Part shown: one piece after another, positions 34,671-42,563 of the stretch
Layout: every line of letters starts with the position of its first letter
Position numbering within the stretch: the first letter of the stretch is position 1
Assembly: GCA_938036545.1 (NCBI GenBank)
Contig: CALHQJ010000113.1
Location: 1 to 60,928, forward strand
Direction: 5' to 3'
Source: an uncultured Clostridium sp.
Lineage (GTDB): Bacteria > Bacillota > Clostridia > Lachnospirales > Lachnospiraceae
DNA length: 60,928 nucleotides
Made by a program: the position numbers and the translations under genes
Notes under the pieces: model-generated
Databases searched by the model: none
Told to the model about the DNA's origin: nothing
The model's input: only the letters and a program-made list of their open reading frames with translations

Positions 34671-36085
34671 TAAAAGATAACCAGAAGCGGTTTAACCGGT
34701 TTCATGTAGTATTAGACGCCCTGGTAACGGCGGCGGCCTATATTCTGGCATGGTATCTGATGCTGGAAGCTAAGATTTTTCCGGTTCAAGGGCAGGTGCT
34801 GGCCCCCCAGTACTATTTCCTGGTATTAATTTTTATTATACCTGGGTATTTGCTTTTATATGGGATATTTCATCTCTATACCCCGAAACGGGTACAGGGA
34901 AGGCGGGTGGAGTTTGCCAATATTTGCAAGGCCAATACCATCGGCCTTCTGGTGTTTACCATGGTACTGTTTGCCATTCGTAATAAAAGCCCGTTTTTAA
35001 ATGAATTTGCAACCAGAGTAATTTTGGCGTTTTTTGTCCTTAACATTGTGCTGGAGACAGCGGAACGCAATGCCATACACATGGTGCTTCGCTCCCTGCG
35101 CTCAAAAGGATATAACCAGAAACATATTTTGCTCATTGGTTACAGCCGTGCAGCAGAAGGATTTATTGATAGAGTGATTGCCAATCCGGAGTGGGGATAT
35201 CGGATTCGGGGAATTTTAGATGATGTTCGCGAGATGGGGACGGAGTACCGCCATGTTCCTGTTGTGGGAAAAATTGACCAGCTCAATGACTTTCTGGAAA
35301 CCAATACCCTGGATGAGATTGCCATTACCTTAAGTATTACGGAATATGCAAATTTGGAACAGATCGTGGCTGCCTGTGAAAAATCAGGAGTTCATACCAA
35401 ATTTATTCCAGATTACAATAACTTTATTCCCACGAAACCTTATACCGAAGATTTGCAGGGGCTTCCGGTGATTCATATCCGCCATGTGCCTCTGACGAAC
35501 CTGTTAAACGCCACGGTAAAACGGTGCGTGGATATTGTCGGCGCATTAGTAGGCCTGATAGTATTTTCACCGATTATGCTGGTAACGGCTGTTTTAATTA
35601 AGCTGACTTCCCCAGGGCCTGTTTTTTACAGCCAGGAGAGAGTGGGGCTTCACAATCGGACGTTTAAGATGTACAAATTCCGATCTATGGAGGTGCAGAA
35701 GCCTTCTGACGAAAAATCCAAATGGACGACTCCTCATGATCCGAGAGTAACGCCAGTAGGAAGATTTATTCGAAAAACCAGTATTGATGAAACGCCCCAG
35801 TTTTTTAATATTTTAATTGGCGATATGAGCCTGGTAGGCCCAAGGCCCGAAAGACCGTTTTTCGTGGAGCGTTTTAAAGAAGAGATTCCTAGATACATGA
35901 TTAAGCATCAGGTTCGGCCAGGGCTTACAGGCTGGGCCCAGGTCAATGGCTATCGGGGAGATACCTCGATTACCAAGAGAATTGAGCATGACCTGTATTA
36001 TATTGAAAATTGGAGCCTTGGATTTGATTTTAAGATTATGTTTTTAACGATCTTTAAGGGCTTTATTAATAAAAATGCTTATTAG
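34667..36085 (+). CDS. Undecaprenyl-phosphate sugar phosphotransferase (WcaJ-like)
   Basis: 472 residues. Four N-terminal helices, then a CoA-binding-like domain (HILLIGYSRAAEGFIDRVI, about 145-270), one more helix and the PF02397 domain from KRCVDIVGALVGLI: MYKFRSMEV, KTSIDETPQFFNILIGDMSLVGPRPERP, GLTGWAQVNGYRGDTSI and NWSLGFDFKIMFLT. This full-length layout is that of undecaprenyl-phosphate glucose/galactose phosphotransferases. It is the second initiating enzyme in the window and serves the second locus. Its late position in the operon is unusual but has no effect on function. Confidence 0.9.
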   Translation: MIKDNQKRFNRFHVVLDALVTAAAYILAWYLMLEAKIFPVQGQVLAPQYYFLVLIFIIPGYLLLYGIFHLYTPKRVQGRRVEFANICKANTIGLLVFTMVLFAIRNKSPFLNEFATRVILAFFVLNIVLETAERNAIHMVLRSLRSKGYNQKHILLIGYSRAAEGFIDRVIANPEWGYRIRGILDDVREMGTEYRHVPVVGKIDQLNDFLETNTLDEIAITLSITEYANLEQIVAACEKSGVHTKFIPDYNNFIPTKPYTEDLQGLPVIHIRHVPLTNLLNATVKRCVDIVGALVGLIVFSPIMLVTAVLIKLTSPGPVFYSQERVGLHNRTFKMYKFRSMEVQKPSDEKSKWTTPHDPRVTPVGRFIRKTSIDETPQFFNILIGDMSLVGPRPERPFFVERFKEEIPRYMIKHQVRPGLTGWAQVNGYRGDTSITKRIEHDLYYIENWSLGFDFKIMFLTIFKGFINKNAY

Positions 36086-36108
36086 TTTCGTGCAGCGAGG
36101 GTAATTTT

Positions 36109-38412
36109 ATGAATTATTTTGATGATGAGTTAGAAAAAGAAAAGGACGGGAGAGACAGCAGAAATCAGAAGTCTCCTGGCCAATCAGCCAGCCGGAATCC
36201 AAGACCGGTTCGCCGTCCGGCATCCAGAGAGACATCAGGCAATCGGACGGCTCCCCAGATGGGAAACCGAAACAGCCAGCCTCAGAGAACGGTACGAAGC
36301 CAGGCAGCCGGAGATTACAGTCAGCCAGGCCCCAGCAGCCGCAGACAGCCTGGAAGCGGCAGTTCTGGTCAGCCAGGTCAGAGCAACCGCAGACAGCCGG
36401 TTCAGGGAGGAACGCCCCAGCCAGGCAGAGACGGAAGAGAACCGCAGAGAGTCAGCAGAGCCAGAACTTCTGCCAATAGCCAAAGTCCCAGACCATCGGG
36501 GGGACCAAAGCTTAACGGAAACGGACAGGATGAATTTGGCCATAGAGACGGCAATGGAAGCCGGATTACGGCAACCAGCCAGGCAGCGAAGAAGCAGGCA
36601 CAAAAAACGGAGAAGAACCGGAAAAAACGCCGTCTCATTACGTTAGCAGTGGCCGAGTGTATTGCTTTAGTATTTATTTTTACCTATGCCTTTTTTGCCA
36701 GAAAGTGGAGTTTAATCGTGCAGTCCACTGACTGGAATGAAAAAGATGTAACAAACCCTGTGTTTTCAGTGGAAGTACCGGAATACATGAAGGGACACTG
36801 GACCTTTGCGGTATTTGGCGTAGACAGCCGTGATAAAAACGTTTTAAAGGGAACCAATTCAGACGTTATTATGATTTGCGACGTAAATCAGGATACCGGA
36901 GAGATTAAACTGGTTTCTGTATTTCGAGATACCTATTTAAACCTGGATGATAAGGGTACTTATAATAAAATTAACCAGGCCTATTTTGTAGGCGGACCGA
37001 CTCAGGCGGTAAAAGCGCTGAATAAAAATCTGGATTTGAATATTACGGACTATGTGACTTTTAACTGGAACGCCGTAGCCAATGGAATTAACGTTCTGGG
37101 CGGCATTGATATGAATATCAGTAAAGCGGAATTTTATTATATCAATTCCTTTATTACAGAGACTGTTAAGGGAACCGGAATTGGTTCTCATCAGCTTACT
37201 CACGCTGGGGAAAACCACTTAGACGGAGTTCAGGCAGTTGCATACGGACGTCTTCGTTTAATGGATACGGACTATGCCCGTACAGAACGCCAGAGAAAGG
37301 TTGTTGAGGCGGCATTTAAAAAAGCCATAAAGGCAGATTTGAAAACCTTAAACAGCCTGGTGGGGGCAGTACTGCCTCAGGTTTCTACCTGTATTGACGT
37401 CAATGATATTTTTGGAATGATTAAAAATGTGACCAAATATCACATTGGCGATACCATGGGATTTCCTGCTGCAAGAGGAGAAGCCAGCATTCCGAAAAAG
37501 GGCGCATGCGTGATTCCCCAGACTCTGGAAAGCAATGTGGTGGTGCTGCATCAGTTCTTATATGGGGAAGAAAATTATGCACCAAGCAAGGCGGTAAAGG
37601 AGATCAGCGCGAAAATTGCCAGCGATACCGGTATGTATAAGGCTGGAACTGCAGTGAATCATGTGTCTACAGATAACGGGGTAATTCCAAGCAGCAAAGC
37701 TCCGGCTAAAACTACAGAAGAAAGCGATGAAAAAGAGAGCAGCAAGCCTGCGTTTGAGACTGACGAAGAAGGAAACTTCTATGATGAGAAAGGCAATCTG
37801 GTAGATGAAGAGGGCCGGAGAATTGACGAGTACGGATTCTTAATTGATGAAGAAGGCCGCCGGATTGACGAAGAAGGCAATCTGCTGGAAGAGCCGGGAG
37901 AAACGGATGTGTCTGGCAATCCGATTGTAGACGGCGAACTGGTGGATGAAAACGGACGCCCCTTGGCAACCGTATCTCCAGGAGAAACCACTGCGTCAGG
38001 AAGACCGACAAGACCAGGAGAAACCACTGCGTCAGGAAGACCGACAAGGCCGGAAGAAAGCACATCACCTTCCAGGCCGTCAGCTTCTTATCCGGGAGAA
38101 AGTACAGCGCCCAGCCGTCCGGTTAGTCCAGGCGTGATTGAAACGACGGAAGGGGCAGGGCCTGGCACTGGCCTGGAACCAGGAGGAAATGGAAATTCGG
38201 GCGGAGGAATGATTGATAATTCTACCAATGGTCCTTCTTCAGGCGGAGCGATTCAGCCAGGAGGAACCTCAGGCCCGGGCCAGATCCCGGACAGCAGCAA
38301 TCCAGGCCCGTCCGGCTCTGGAAACAGCAGTCCTGGTCCGGAACCAGGAGGTAATTCTACCGTTACTCCTGCCCCTATGATGAATTATGATAACGTAGGG
38401 CCTGGTATGTAG
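36109..38412 (+). CDS. LytR-CpsA-Psr (LCP) family protein with long low-complexity ends
   Basis: 767 residues. Residues 1-170 are a cytoplasmic, disordered Arg/Ser/Gln/Pro-rich tail. One helix (about 176-198, LAVAECIALVFIFTYAFFA) follows. The LCP domain is about 225-470: FAVFGVDSRDKNVLKGTNSDVIMI, LVSVFRDTYLNL, GGIDMNI and AYGRLRLMDTDYARTERQRKVVEA, with the Arg and Asp residues that bind polyprenyl pyrophosphate. The tail has DEEGRRID-type acidic repeats, then Pro/Gly/Ser/Thr repeats including a 36-bp exact tandem. LCP enzymes attach lipid-linked glycans to peptidoglycan, fitting its place at the operon end. The long tail may span the wall. A hairpin follows at 38447. Confidence 0.9.
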   Translation: MNYFDDELEKEKDGRDSRNQKSPGQSASRNPRPVRRPASRETSGNRTAPQMGNRNSQPQRTVRSQAAGDYSQPGPSSRRQPGSGSSGQPGQSNRRQPVQGGTPQPGRDGREPQRVSRARTSANSQSPRPSGGPKLNGNGQDEFGHRDGNGSRITATSQAAKKQAQKTEKNRKKRRLITLAVAECIALVFIFTYAFFARKWSLIVQSTDWNEKDVTNPVFSVEVPEYMKGHWTFAVFGVDSRDKNVLKGTNSDVIMICDVNQDTGEIKLVSVFRDTYLNLDDKGTYNKINQAYFVGGPTQAVKALNKNLDLNITDYVTFNWNAVANGINVLGGIDMNISKAEFYYINSFITETVKGTGIGSHQLTHAGENHLDGVQAVAYGRLRLMDTDYARTERQRKVVEAAFKKAIKADLKTLNSLVGAVLPQVSTCIDVNDIFGMIKNVTKYHIGDTMGFPAARGEASIPKKGACVIPQTLESNVVVLHQFLYGEENYAPSKAVKEISAKIASDTGMYKAGTAVNHVSTDNGVIPSSKAPAKTTEESDEKESSKPAFETDEEGNFYDEKGNLVDEEGRRIDEYGFLIDEEGRRIDEEGNLLEEPGETDVSGNPIVDGELVDENGRPLATVSPGETTASGRPTRPGETTASGRPTRPEESTSPSRPSASYPGESTAPSRPVSPGVIETTEGAGPGTGLEPGGNGNSGGGMIDNSTNGPSSGGAIQPGGTSGPGQIPDSSNPGPSGSGNSSPGPEPGGNSTVTPAPMMNYDNVGPGM
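37981..38052 (+). repeat. 36-bp tandem repeat in the LCP gene
   Basis: Two units of 36 bp (starting at 37981 and 38017), near-identical until the last few bases, encode the 12-residue unit GETTASGRPTRP. Copy-number change would keep the frame. Confidence 0.8.
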
Positions 38413-38446
38413 CAAATAAATAAACAGGTGTTTGGCCGATAAGAGA

Positions 38447-38488
38447 CTGCCGCAGATGGGATTGAACGATTCTATCTGCGGCAGATTT
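38447..38488 (+). terminator. Strong hairpin after the LCP gene
   Basis: CTGCCGCAGAT (38447-38457) and ATCTGCGGCAG (38474-38484), an 11-bp perfect stem with a 16-base loop. Only TTT follows, so it may be a weak terminator or a processing site. Confidence 0.6.
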
Positions 38489-38580
38489 CATAAATTGATT
38501 AGGAAATCATCACACTTTCGTCACAAATACCTGGTAGACTGTTTACTATCAAAAGGAAATTGAGGAAGGAGCTTATCATT

Positions 38581-40260
38581 ATGAATGAACAGAACGAAAG
38601 AATCAATGAAAATGGTATGAATCCGGATTCTAATAACATAGAGAACGAGACAGGAAGAGACGAATCCGTTAATTTTGTACTGAAAGAAAATGGGGAGCAG
38701 AACCGCCCTCCTTATGAAGGACCTTATCGGGGCAATGAAAGCCAATACTATAATGGGACTTCTAATCCGCAGAATCAGCGGCCGCAAAACAGCCAGCCGC
38801 AAAACGGCCAGCCACAGAACAGCCAGCCGCAGAATAATCAGCCGCAAAATGGCAGACCTCAGGGAAATCCTTACCAGAACGGTCAGTTCCAGGGAAATCC
38901 GTATCAGGGCGGTCCGGCAGGACCAAATTACTACCATAACCCATATCAGAATCAAGGAAACCAGCAGGGACCAGCTCCAAAGCAGAAGAAAAAGGGCGGG
39001 ATGGCAAAGAAGGCAGGATTAATTACAGCAGCGGCTCTGCTGTTTGGTACAGTTTCCGGTGGAACCATGGCAGGAATTAACGTATTATCCAATCATTTGT
39101 TTATAAACAACGCAGCAGAAACCCAGGCGGAGACGAAAGTGGCAGAGCCGCAGACCGCAGCTTCTGAGACGGCAGTTCAGCAGGCTCAGACCGCAGAAAA
39201 TTCAGGAGCAGTGGTGATGGATGTGTCTAAAATCGTAGAAGACGTAATGCCGTCCATGGTATCCATCGATAATACGGTTTTATATACCACTCAGAACTGG
39301 TTTTACGGCAATCAGACCTATGAAGTACCCAGCAGCGGAAGCGGAATTATTGTAGGAGAAAATGATACAGAGCTTCTGGTAGTGACCAATAACCATGTAA
39401 TTGAAGATTCAAAAGAGATTAAAGCAACATTTATCGACGGAACCTCAGTGGACGCAGCTGTAAAGGGAACTGATTCTGCAGCAGATTTAGCAGTAATTGC
39501 AGTTCCATTGGACCAGATACCAGACGACACTAAGAGCAAAATCAAACCGGCTGTATTAGGCAATTCAGACGACCTTAAGATGGGACAGGGAGTAATCGCA
39601 ATCGGCAATGCGCTGGGTTATGGTCAGACCACAACCGTAGGCTATATCAGTGCAGTGGACAGAAAGATTCAAACTGATGAAAGCGGAGCTACCAAGAACG
39701 TAATCCAGACCGATGCTGCCATTAATCCTGGCAACAGCGGCGGTGCGCTGGTAAATATGAAGGGAGAGGTAATCGGAATCAATGAGGCAAAGACTTCCGC
39801 AACCTCTGTAGAAGGCGTAGGTTACGCTATTCCGGTTTCTGAGGCTCAGGATATTATTAAAGACCTGATGAACCAGAAAACCAGAATTACTGTAGATGCT
39901 GAAAAACAGGGCTATTTAGGAATTCAGGGTACAGATGTAAACCAGAGGGATGCTTCCCTGTACGGCATGCCGGAAGGCGTATTCGTATACAAGGTTGTAG
40001 AAGGCGGAGCAGCCAGCCAGTCTGACCTTCAGGAAAAGGACATTATTACCAAGATTGACAATCAGTCTATCCGCACTATGGAAGAACTGAAGAATATGCT
40101 GACCTACTATGAAAGCGGAACTACGGTTACCATGACGGTAATGCGTCTGGAAAACGGACAGTATGTAGAAAAGCAGGTAGACATTGTTCTGGGCAGCAGA
40201 CCGAAGGAGGAAGTACAGACAGAGGCAGAGCCGCAGAATCAGAGAGGATTCTGGAGATAA
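38581..40260 (+). CDS. HtrA/DegP-type membrane-anchored serine protease
   Basis: 559 residues from ATG 38581, behind GAGGAAGGAG. A cytoplasmic tail contains five QPQNx repeats and other Gln/Asn/Pro-rich sequence (about residues 65-135). One helix (about 145-168) anchors the protein. The trypsin-like domain (about 215-440) has the complete triad: NNHVIED (His), DLAVI (Asp) and NPGNSGGALVN (Ser). One PDZ domain follows (about 450-540; YLGIQGTDVNQRDA, GVFVYKVVEGGAA). The protease degrades misfolded proteins outside the membrane. A terminator follows. Confidence 0.92.
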   Translation: MNEQNERINENGMNPDSNNIENETGRDESVNFVLKENGEQNRPPYEGPYRGNESQYYNGTSNPQNQRPQNSQPQNGQPQNSQPQNNQPQNGRPQGNPYQNGQFQGNPYQGGPAGPNYYHNPYQNQGNQQGPAPKQKKKGGMAKKAGLITAAALLFGTVSGGTMAGINVLSNHLFINNAAETQAETKVAEPQTAASETAVQQAQTAENSGAVVMDVSKIVEDVMPSMVSIDNTVLYTTQNWFYGNQTYEVPSSGSGIIVGENDTELLVVTNNHVIEDSKEIKATFIDGTSVDAAVKGTDSAADLAVIAVPLDQIPDDTKSKIKPAVLGNSDDLKMGQGVIAIGNALGYGQTTTVGYISAVDRKIQTDESGATKNVIQTDAAINPGNSGGALVNMKGEVIGINEAKTSATSVEGVGYAIPVSEAQDIIKDLMNQKTRITVDAEKQGYLGIQGTDVNQRDASLYGMPEGVFVYKVVEGGAASQSDLQEKDIITKIDNQSIRTMEELKNMLTYYESGTTVTMTVMRLENGQYVEKQVDIVLGSRPKEEVQTEAEPQNQRGFWR

Positions 40261-40283
40261 ACATTACCAGATGAAGTTCATTT

Positions 40284-40345
40284 AATAAGAGCAGCAGGAT
40301 GGGGAATTGACCGGAAAATTCCTCATTTTGCTGTTCTTTTATTTA
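40284..40345 (+). terminator. Terminator of the HtrA gene
   Basis: Long inverted repeat AATAAGAGCAGCA ... TTGCTGTTCTTTTATT with the inner stem GGAATT/AATTCC and T-rich right arm. Confidence 0.7.
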
Positions 40346-40352
40346 TTAAATC

Positions 40353-40502
40353 GTAACAGTTCAGCCATGCGAAGATTCAGACAGGAAAAGCGTTGAAAGC
40401 TTGCTTTCATAAGAATTTCCCTGTCTGAATCTTCATAGGGCAGACGCCCAATGCTTCTTGTCCGCTGTAAGCGGGCAAGAAGATGTATGGCTGGGCTGTT
40501 AC
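40353..40502 (+). repeat. 150-bp multi-hairpin palindromic element, copy 1
   Basis: Starts GTAACAG and ends CTGTTAC, perfect 7-bp terminal inverted repeats, extended by CAGCCAT/ATGGCTG. Three hairpins lie inside: a 15-bp stem GAAGATTCAGACAGG/CCTGTCTGAATCTTC with its own TGAAAGC/GCTTTCA tip; GGGC-AGAC-GCCC; and a 12-bp CTTCTTGTCCGC/GCGGGCAAGAAG stem (one G-T pair) with loop TGTAA. The flanks ATTAAATC and ATTAAATT could be a target duplication. No coding capacity. It resembles a MITE or REP-like mobile palindrome; a copy in the same orientation lies at 44449. Confidence 0.8.
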
Positions 40503-40542
40503 ATTAAATTTTAATAAACTTAGTAAAATTTATAGGCATTAC

Positions 40543-40571
40543 TTGTTTCCGTGACAAAAATACCTTATAAT
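40543..40571 (+). promoter_or_regulatory. Promoter of clpX
   Basis: TTGTTT (40543-40548), a 17-base spacer and TATAAT (40566-40571), about 110 bases before the TTG start. Confidence 0.7.
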
Positions 40572-40681
40572 ACACTAGTATATCTATAGATAAAATTAAT
40601 TGGAAGAAACAGTGGTTTAGGAAAGGGCCGCTGTGCATTGGTTGATACTAGATTGATACTAGTAAGAAAAGGAGAGCAGAG

Positions 40682-42103
40682 TTGGACAATAAAGAGAAGG
40701 ACGAATTGGAAAACATCCAGGATAAAAACGAAAGCAAACAGGAAAATACTTCTGCAAAAGAAGATGGGTATGAAAAAATTTGCTATATGTGCCGTCGCCC
40801 TGAAAGCAAGGCAGGCCCTATGATTACCATGCCAGGCAATCTGTGCCTGTGCAACGACTGCATGCAGAAAGCATTTGATTCTCTGAAAAATAACGGCATG
40901 GATTTTTCAAAGATTTCCAACATGCCGTATATGAACCTGAATTTTAATGATTTTATGCCGGTTCCGCCGGAGAATATGGAGATTCCCCAAAAGCAGAAGA
41001 TTAAGAAAAAAACAGGGAAACCCAAGACGATGACTATGAAAGATATTCCGGCGCCTCATCAGATTAAGGCTCAGCTGGACCAGTATGTAATCGGTCAGGA
41101 TCAGGCTAAAAAGGTAATGTCTGTAGCGGTTTACAATCACTACAAACGGGCTTTGGTAGACTGGCGCAAGGAGGCAAAGGAAGACGGCGTTACGATTGAA
41201 AAGTCCAATATTTTAATGATTGGGCCGACAGGAAGCGGAAAAACCTATCTGGTAAAGACCTTAGCCAGGCTGTTGGACGTGCCGTTAGCCATTGCAGACG
41301 CCACATCTCTTACAGAAGCAGGCTACATTGGAGATGATATTGAAAGCGTGGTTTCCAAGCTTCTGGCAGCTGCGGATAACGACGTGGAGCGGGCAGAACG
41401 GGGCATTATCTTTATTGATGAGATTGATAAGATTGCCAAGAAGAAAGAAACTCACACCAGGGACGTCAGCGGCGAATCCGTGCAGCAGGAACTTTTAAAA
41501 CTGCTAGAAGGCAGCGTGGTGGAAGTGCCTGTTGGCGCAAACCAGAAAAATGCCATGACTCCGACAGCTACCGTAAATACAGATAATATTCTGTTTATCT
41601 GCGGCGGGGCATTTCCAGAACTGGAAAACATTATTAAAGAGCGTCTGACAAAGAAATCCTCGATTGGTTTTAACAGCGCTTTAAAGGATGAGTTTGAAAA
41701 TGAAAGCGACATTTTAAAATACGTAACCAATGACGATTTACGGGCCTTTGGCATGATTCCGGAATTTTTGGGGCGTCTGCCGGTTACCGTTACTCTTAAG
41801 AGCCTGACAGAGGATATGCTGGTCCGCATTTTGAAAGAACCCAGAAACGCCATTTTAAAGCAGTATGAAAAGCTGCTTGCCATGGATGAGGTAAAACTGG
41901 TCTTTGAAGACGAGGCCCTTTCCTGGATTGCCCAGGAGGCCATTAAGAGAAAGACCGGAGCCCGTGCCCTGAGAGCCATTCTGGAAGAGTTTATGTTAGA
42001 TATTATGTATGAAATTCCCAAAGATCCCAATATCGGTTCTGTAGTTATTACAAGGCCTTATCTGGAAAAGCACGGCGGGCCGATGGTTCAGATGAGAGGA
42101 TAA
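40682..42103 (+). CDS. clpX: ClpX-type AAA+ unfoldase
   Basis: 473 residues, TTG start behind AAGGAG. The N-terminal zinc domain has CYMC (about 36) and CLCNDC. AAA+ core: Walker A IGPTGSGKT near 180, ADATSLTEAGYIGDDIES (pore loop GYIG instead of the usual GYVG), Walker B IIFIDEIDKIA and sensor/arginine-finger region PEFLGRLPVTVTL. The TKKSSIGFNS segment supplies the IGF loop that docks ClpP. It is about 50 residues longer than typical ClpX, mainly in an acidic N-terminus and the 90-120 linker. It stands alone, without clpP or tig, with its own promoter and terminator, so it may be a second ClpX. The symbol gives the family. Confidence 0.85.
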   Translation: MDNKEKDELENIQDKNESKQENTSAKEDGYEKICYMCRRPESKAGPMITMPGNLCLCNDCMQKAFDSLKNNGMDFSKISNMPYMNLNFNDFMPVPPENMEIPQKQKIKKKTGKPKTMTMKDIPAPHQIKAQLDQYVIGQDQAKKVMSVAVYNHYKRALVDWRKEAKEDGVTIEKSNILMIGPTGSGKTYLVKTLARLLDVPLAIADATSLTEAGYIGDDIESVVSKLLAAADNDVERAERGIIFIDEIDKIAKKKETHTRDVSGESVQQELLKLLEGSVVEVPVGANQKNAMTPTATVNTDNILFICGGAFPELENIIKERLTKKSSIGFNSALKDEFENESDILKYVTNDDLRAFGMIPEFLGRLPVTVTLKSLTEDMLVRILKEPRNAILKQYEKLLAMDEVKLVFEDEALSWIAQEAIKRKTGARALRAILEEFMLDIMYEIPKDPNIGSVVITRPYLEKHGGPMVQMRG

Positions 42104-42146
42104 CCGTAAGGGTTATAATCCCCATCTTTGACAGTGAGGTTTAGAA

Positions 42147-42196
42147 AAACACCGTGGAAAAGCTTGTTTTATATAGCTTTTCCAGCGGTGTTTTTT
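42147..42196 (+). terminator. Terminator of clpX
   Basis: CACCG ... GGAAAAGCT, loop, AGCTTTTCC ... CGGTG with a one- to three-base bulge, followed by TTTTTT. Confidence 0.85.
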
Positions 42197-42237
42197 CGTT
42201 TTATAATATAGTCTTTTTTGGATGAGAATTAAGAAAT

Positions 42238-42489
42238 GTGTTTTTATTATTTTGTAGGTGGTTGTTTGCTCAATTTTTGAATTTCTTTCATTTGCAAATA
42301 TTTAATGATGTTGAGAGTATAAGAACAATTTTGCAATGCATGGAAGATATAGGTTTAGACTATATATCGTTAGGACAAATGTCAATGAATTTATCTGGTG
42401 GAGAGGCTCAAAGAATTAAATTAGCTAAATGTTTGGGTGCAATATATTTAAGAATATCTTTGGACTTGTCGGAAATGGACGCTGTCTGA
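42238..42489 (+). pseudogene. Fragment of a UvrA-like ATPase
   Basis: An 83-codon frame whose middle, IRTILQCMEDIGLDYISLGQMSMNLSGGEAQRIKLAKCLG, matches the second ABC signature region of UvrA (LxxVGLgYixLGQxxxtLSGGEAQRiKLA). Nothing before or after it continues UvrA, and no ribosome site precedes the frame. It is AT-richer than the neighbours and squeezed between two terminators. Best read as a remnant of a transferred uvrA-like or UvrA-related resistance gene. Confidence 0.7.
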
Positions 42490-42510
42490 GGGCTGTAAAA
42501 AGTCCTATAA

Positions 42511-42555
42511 GAAAAAGCCCAGTGGGCACTAGTTAGTGACCTGCTGGGCTTTTTC
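42511..42555 (-). terminator. Bidirectional terminator
   Basis: GAAAAAGCCCAG (42511-42522) and CTGGGCTTTTTC (42544-42555), with an inner CACTA/TAGTG hairpin. It has T runs on both strands; on the minus strand it ends the S8 protease gene. Confidence 0.85.
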
Positions 42556-42563
42556 TATTACCA

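Noticed and set aside
41452..42030. 192-codon minus-strand frame inside clpX
   Set aside because: Shadow frame opposite conserved AAA+ motifs.
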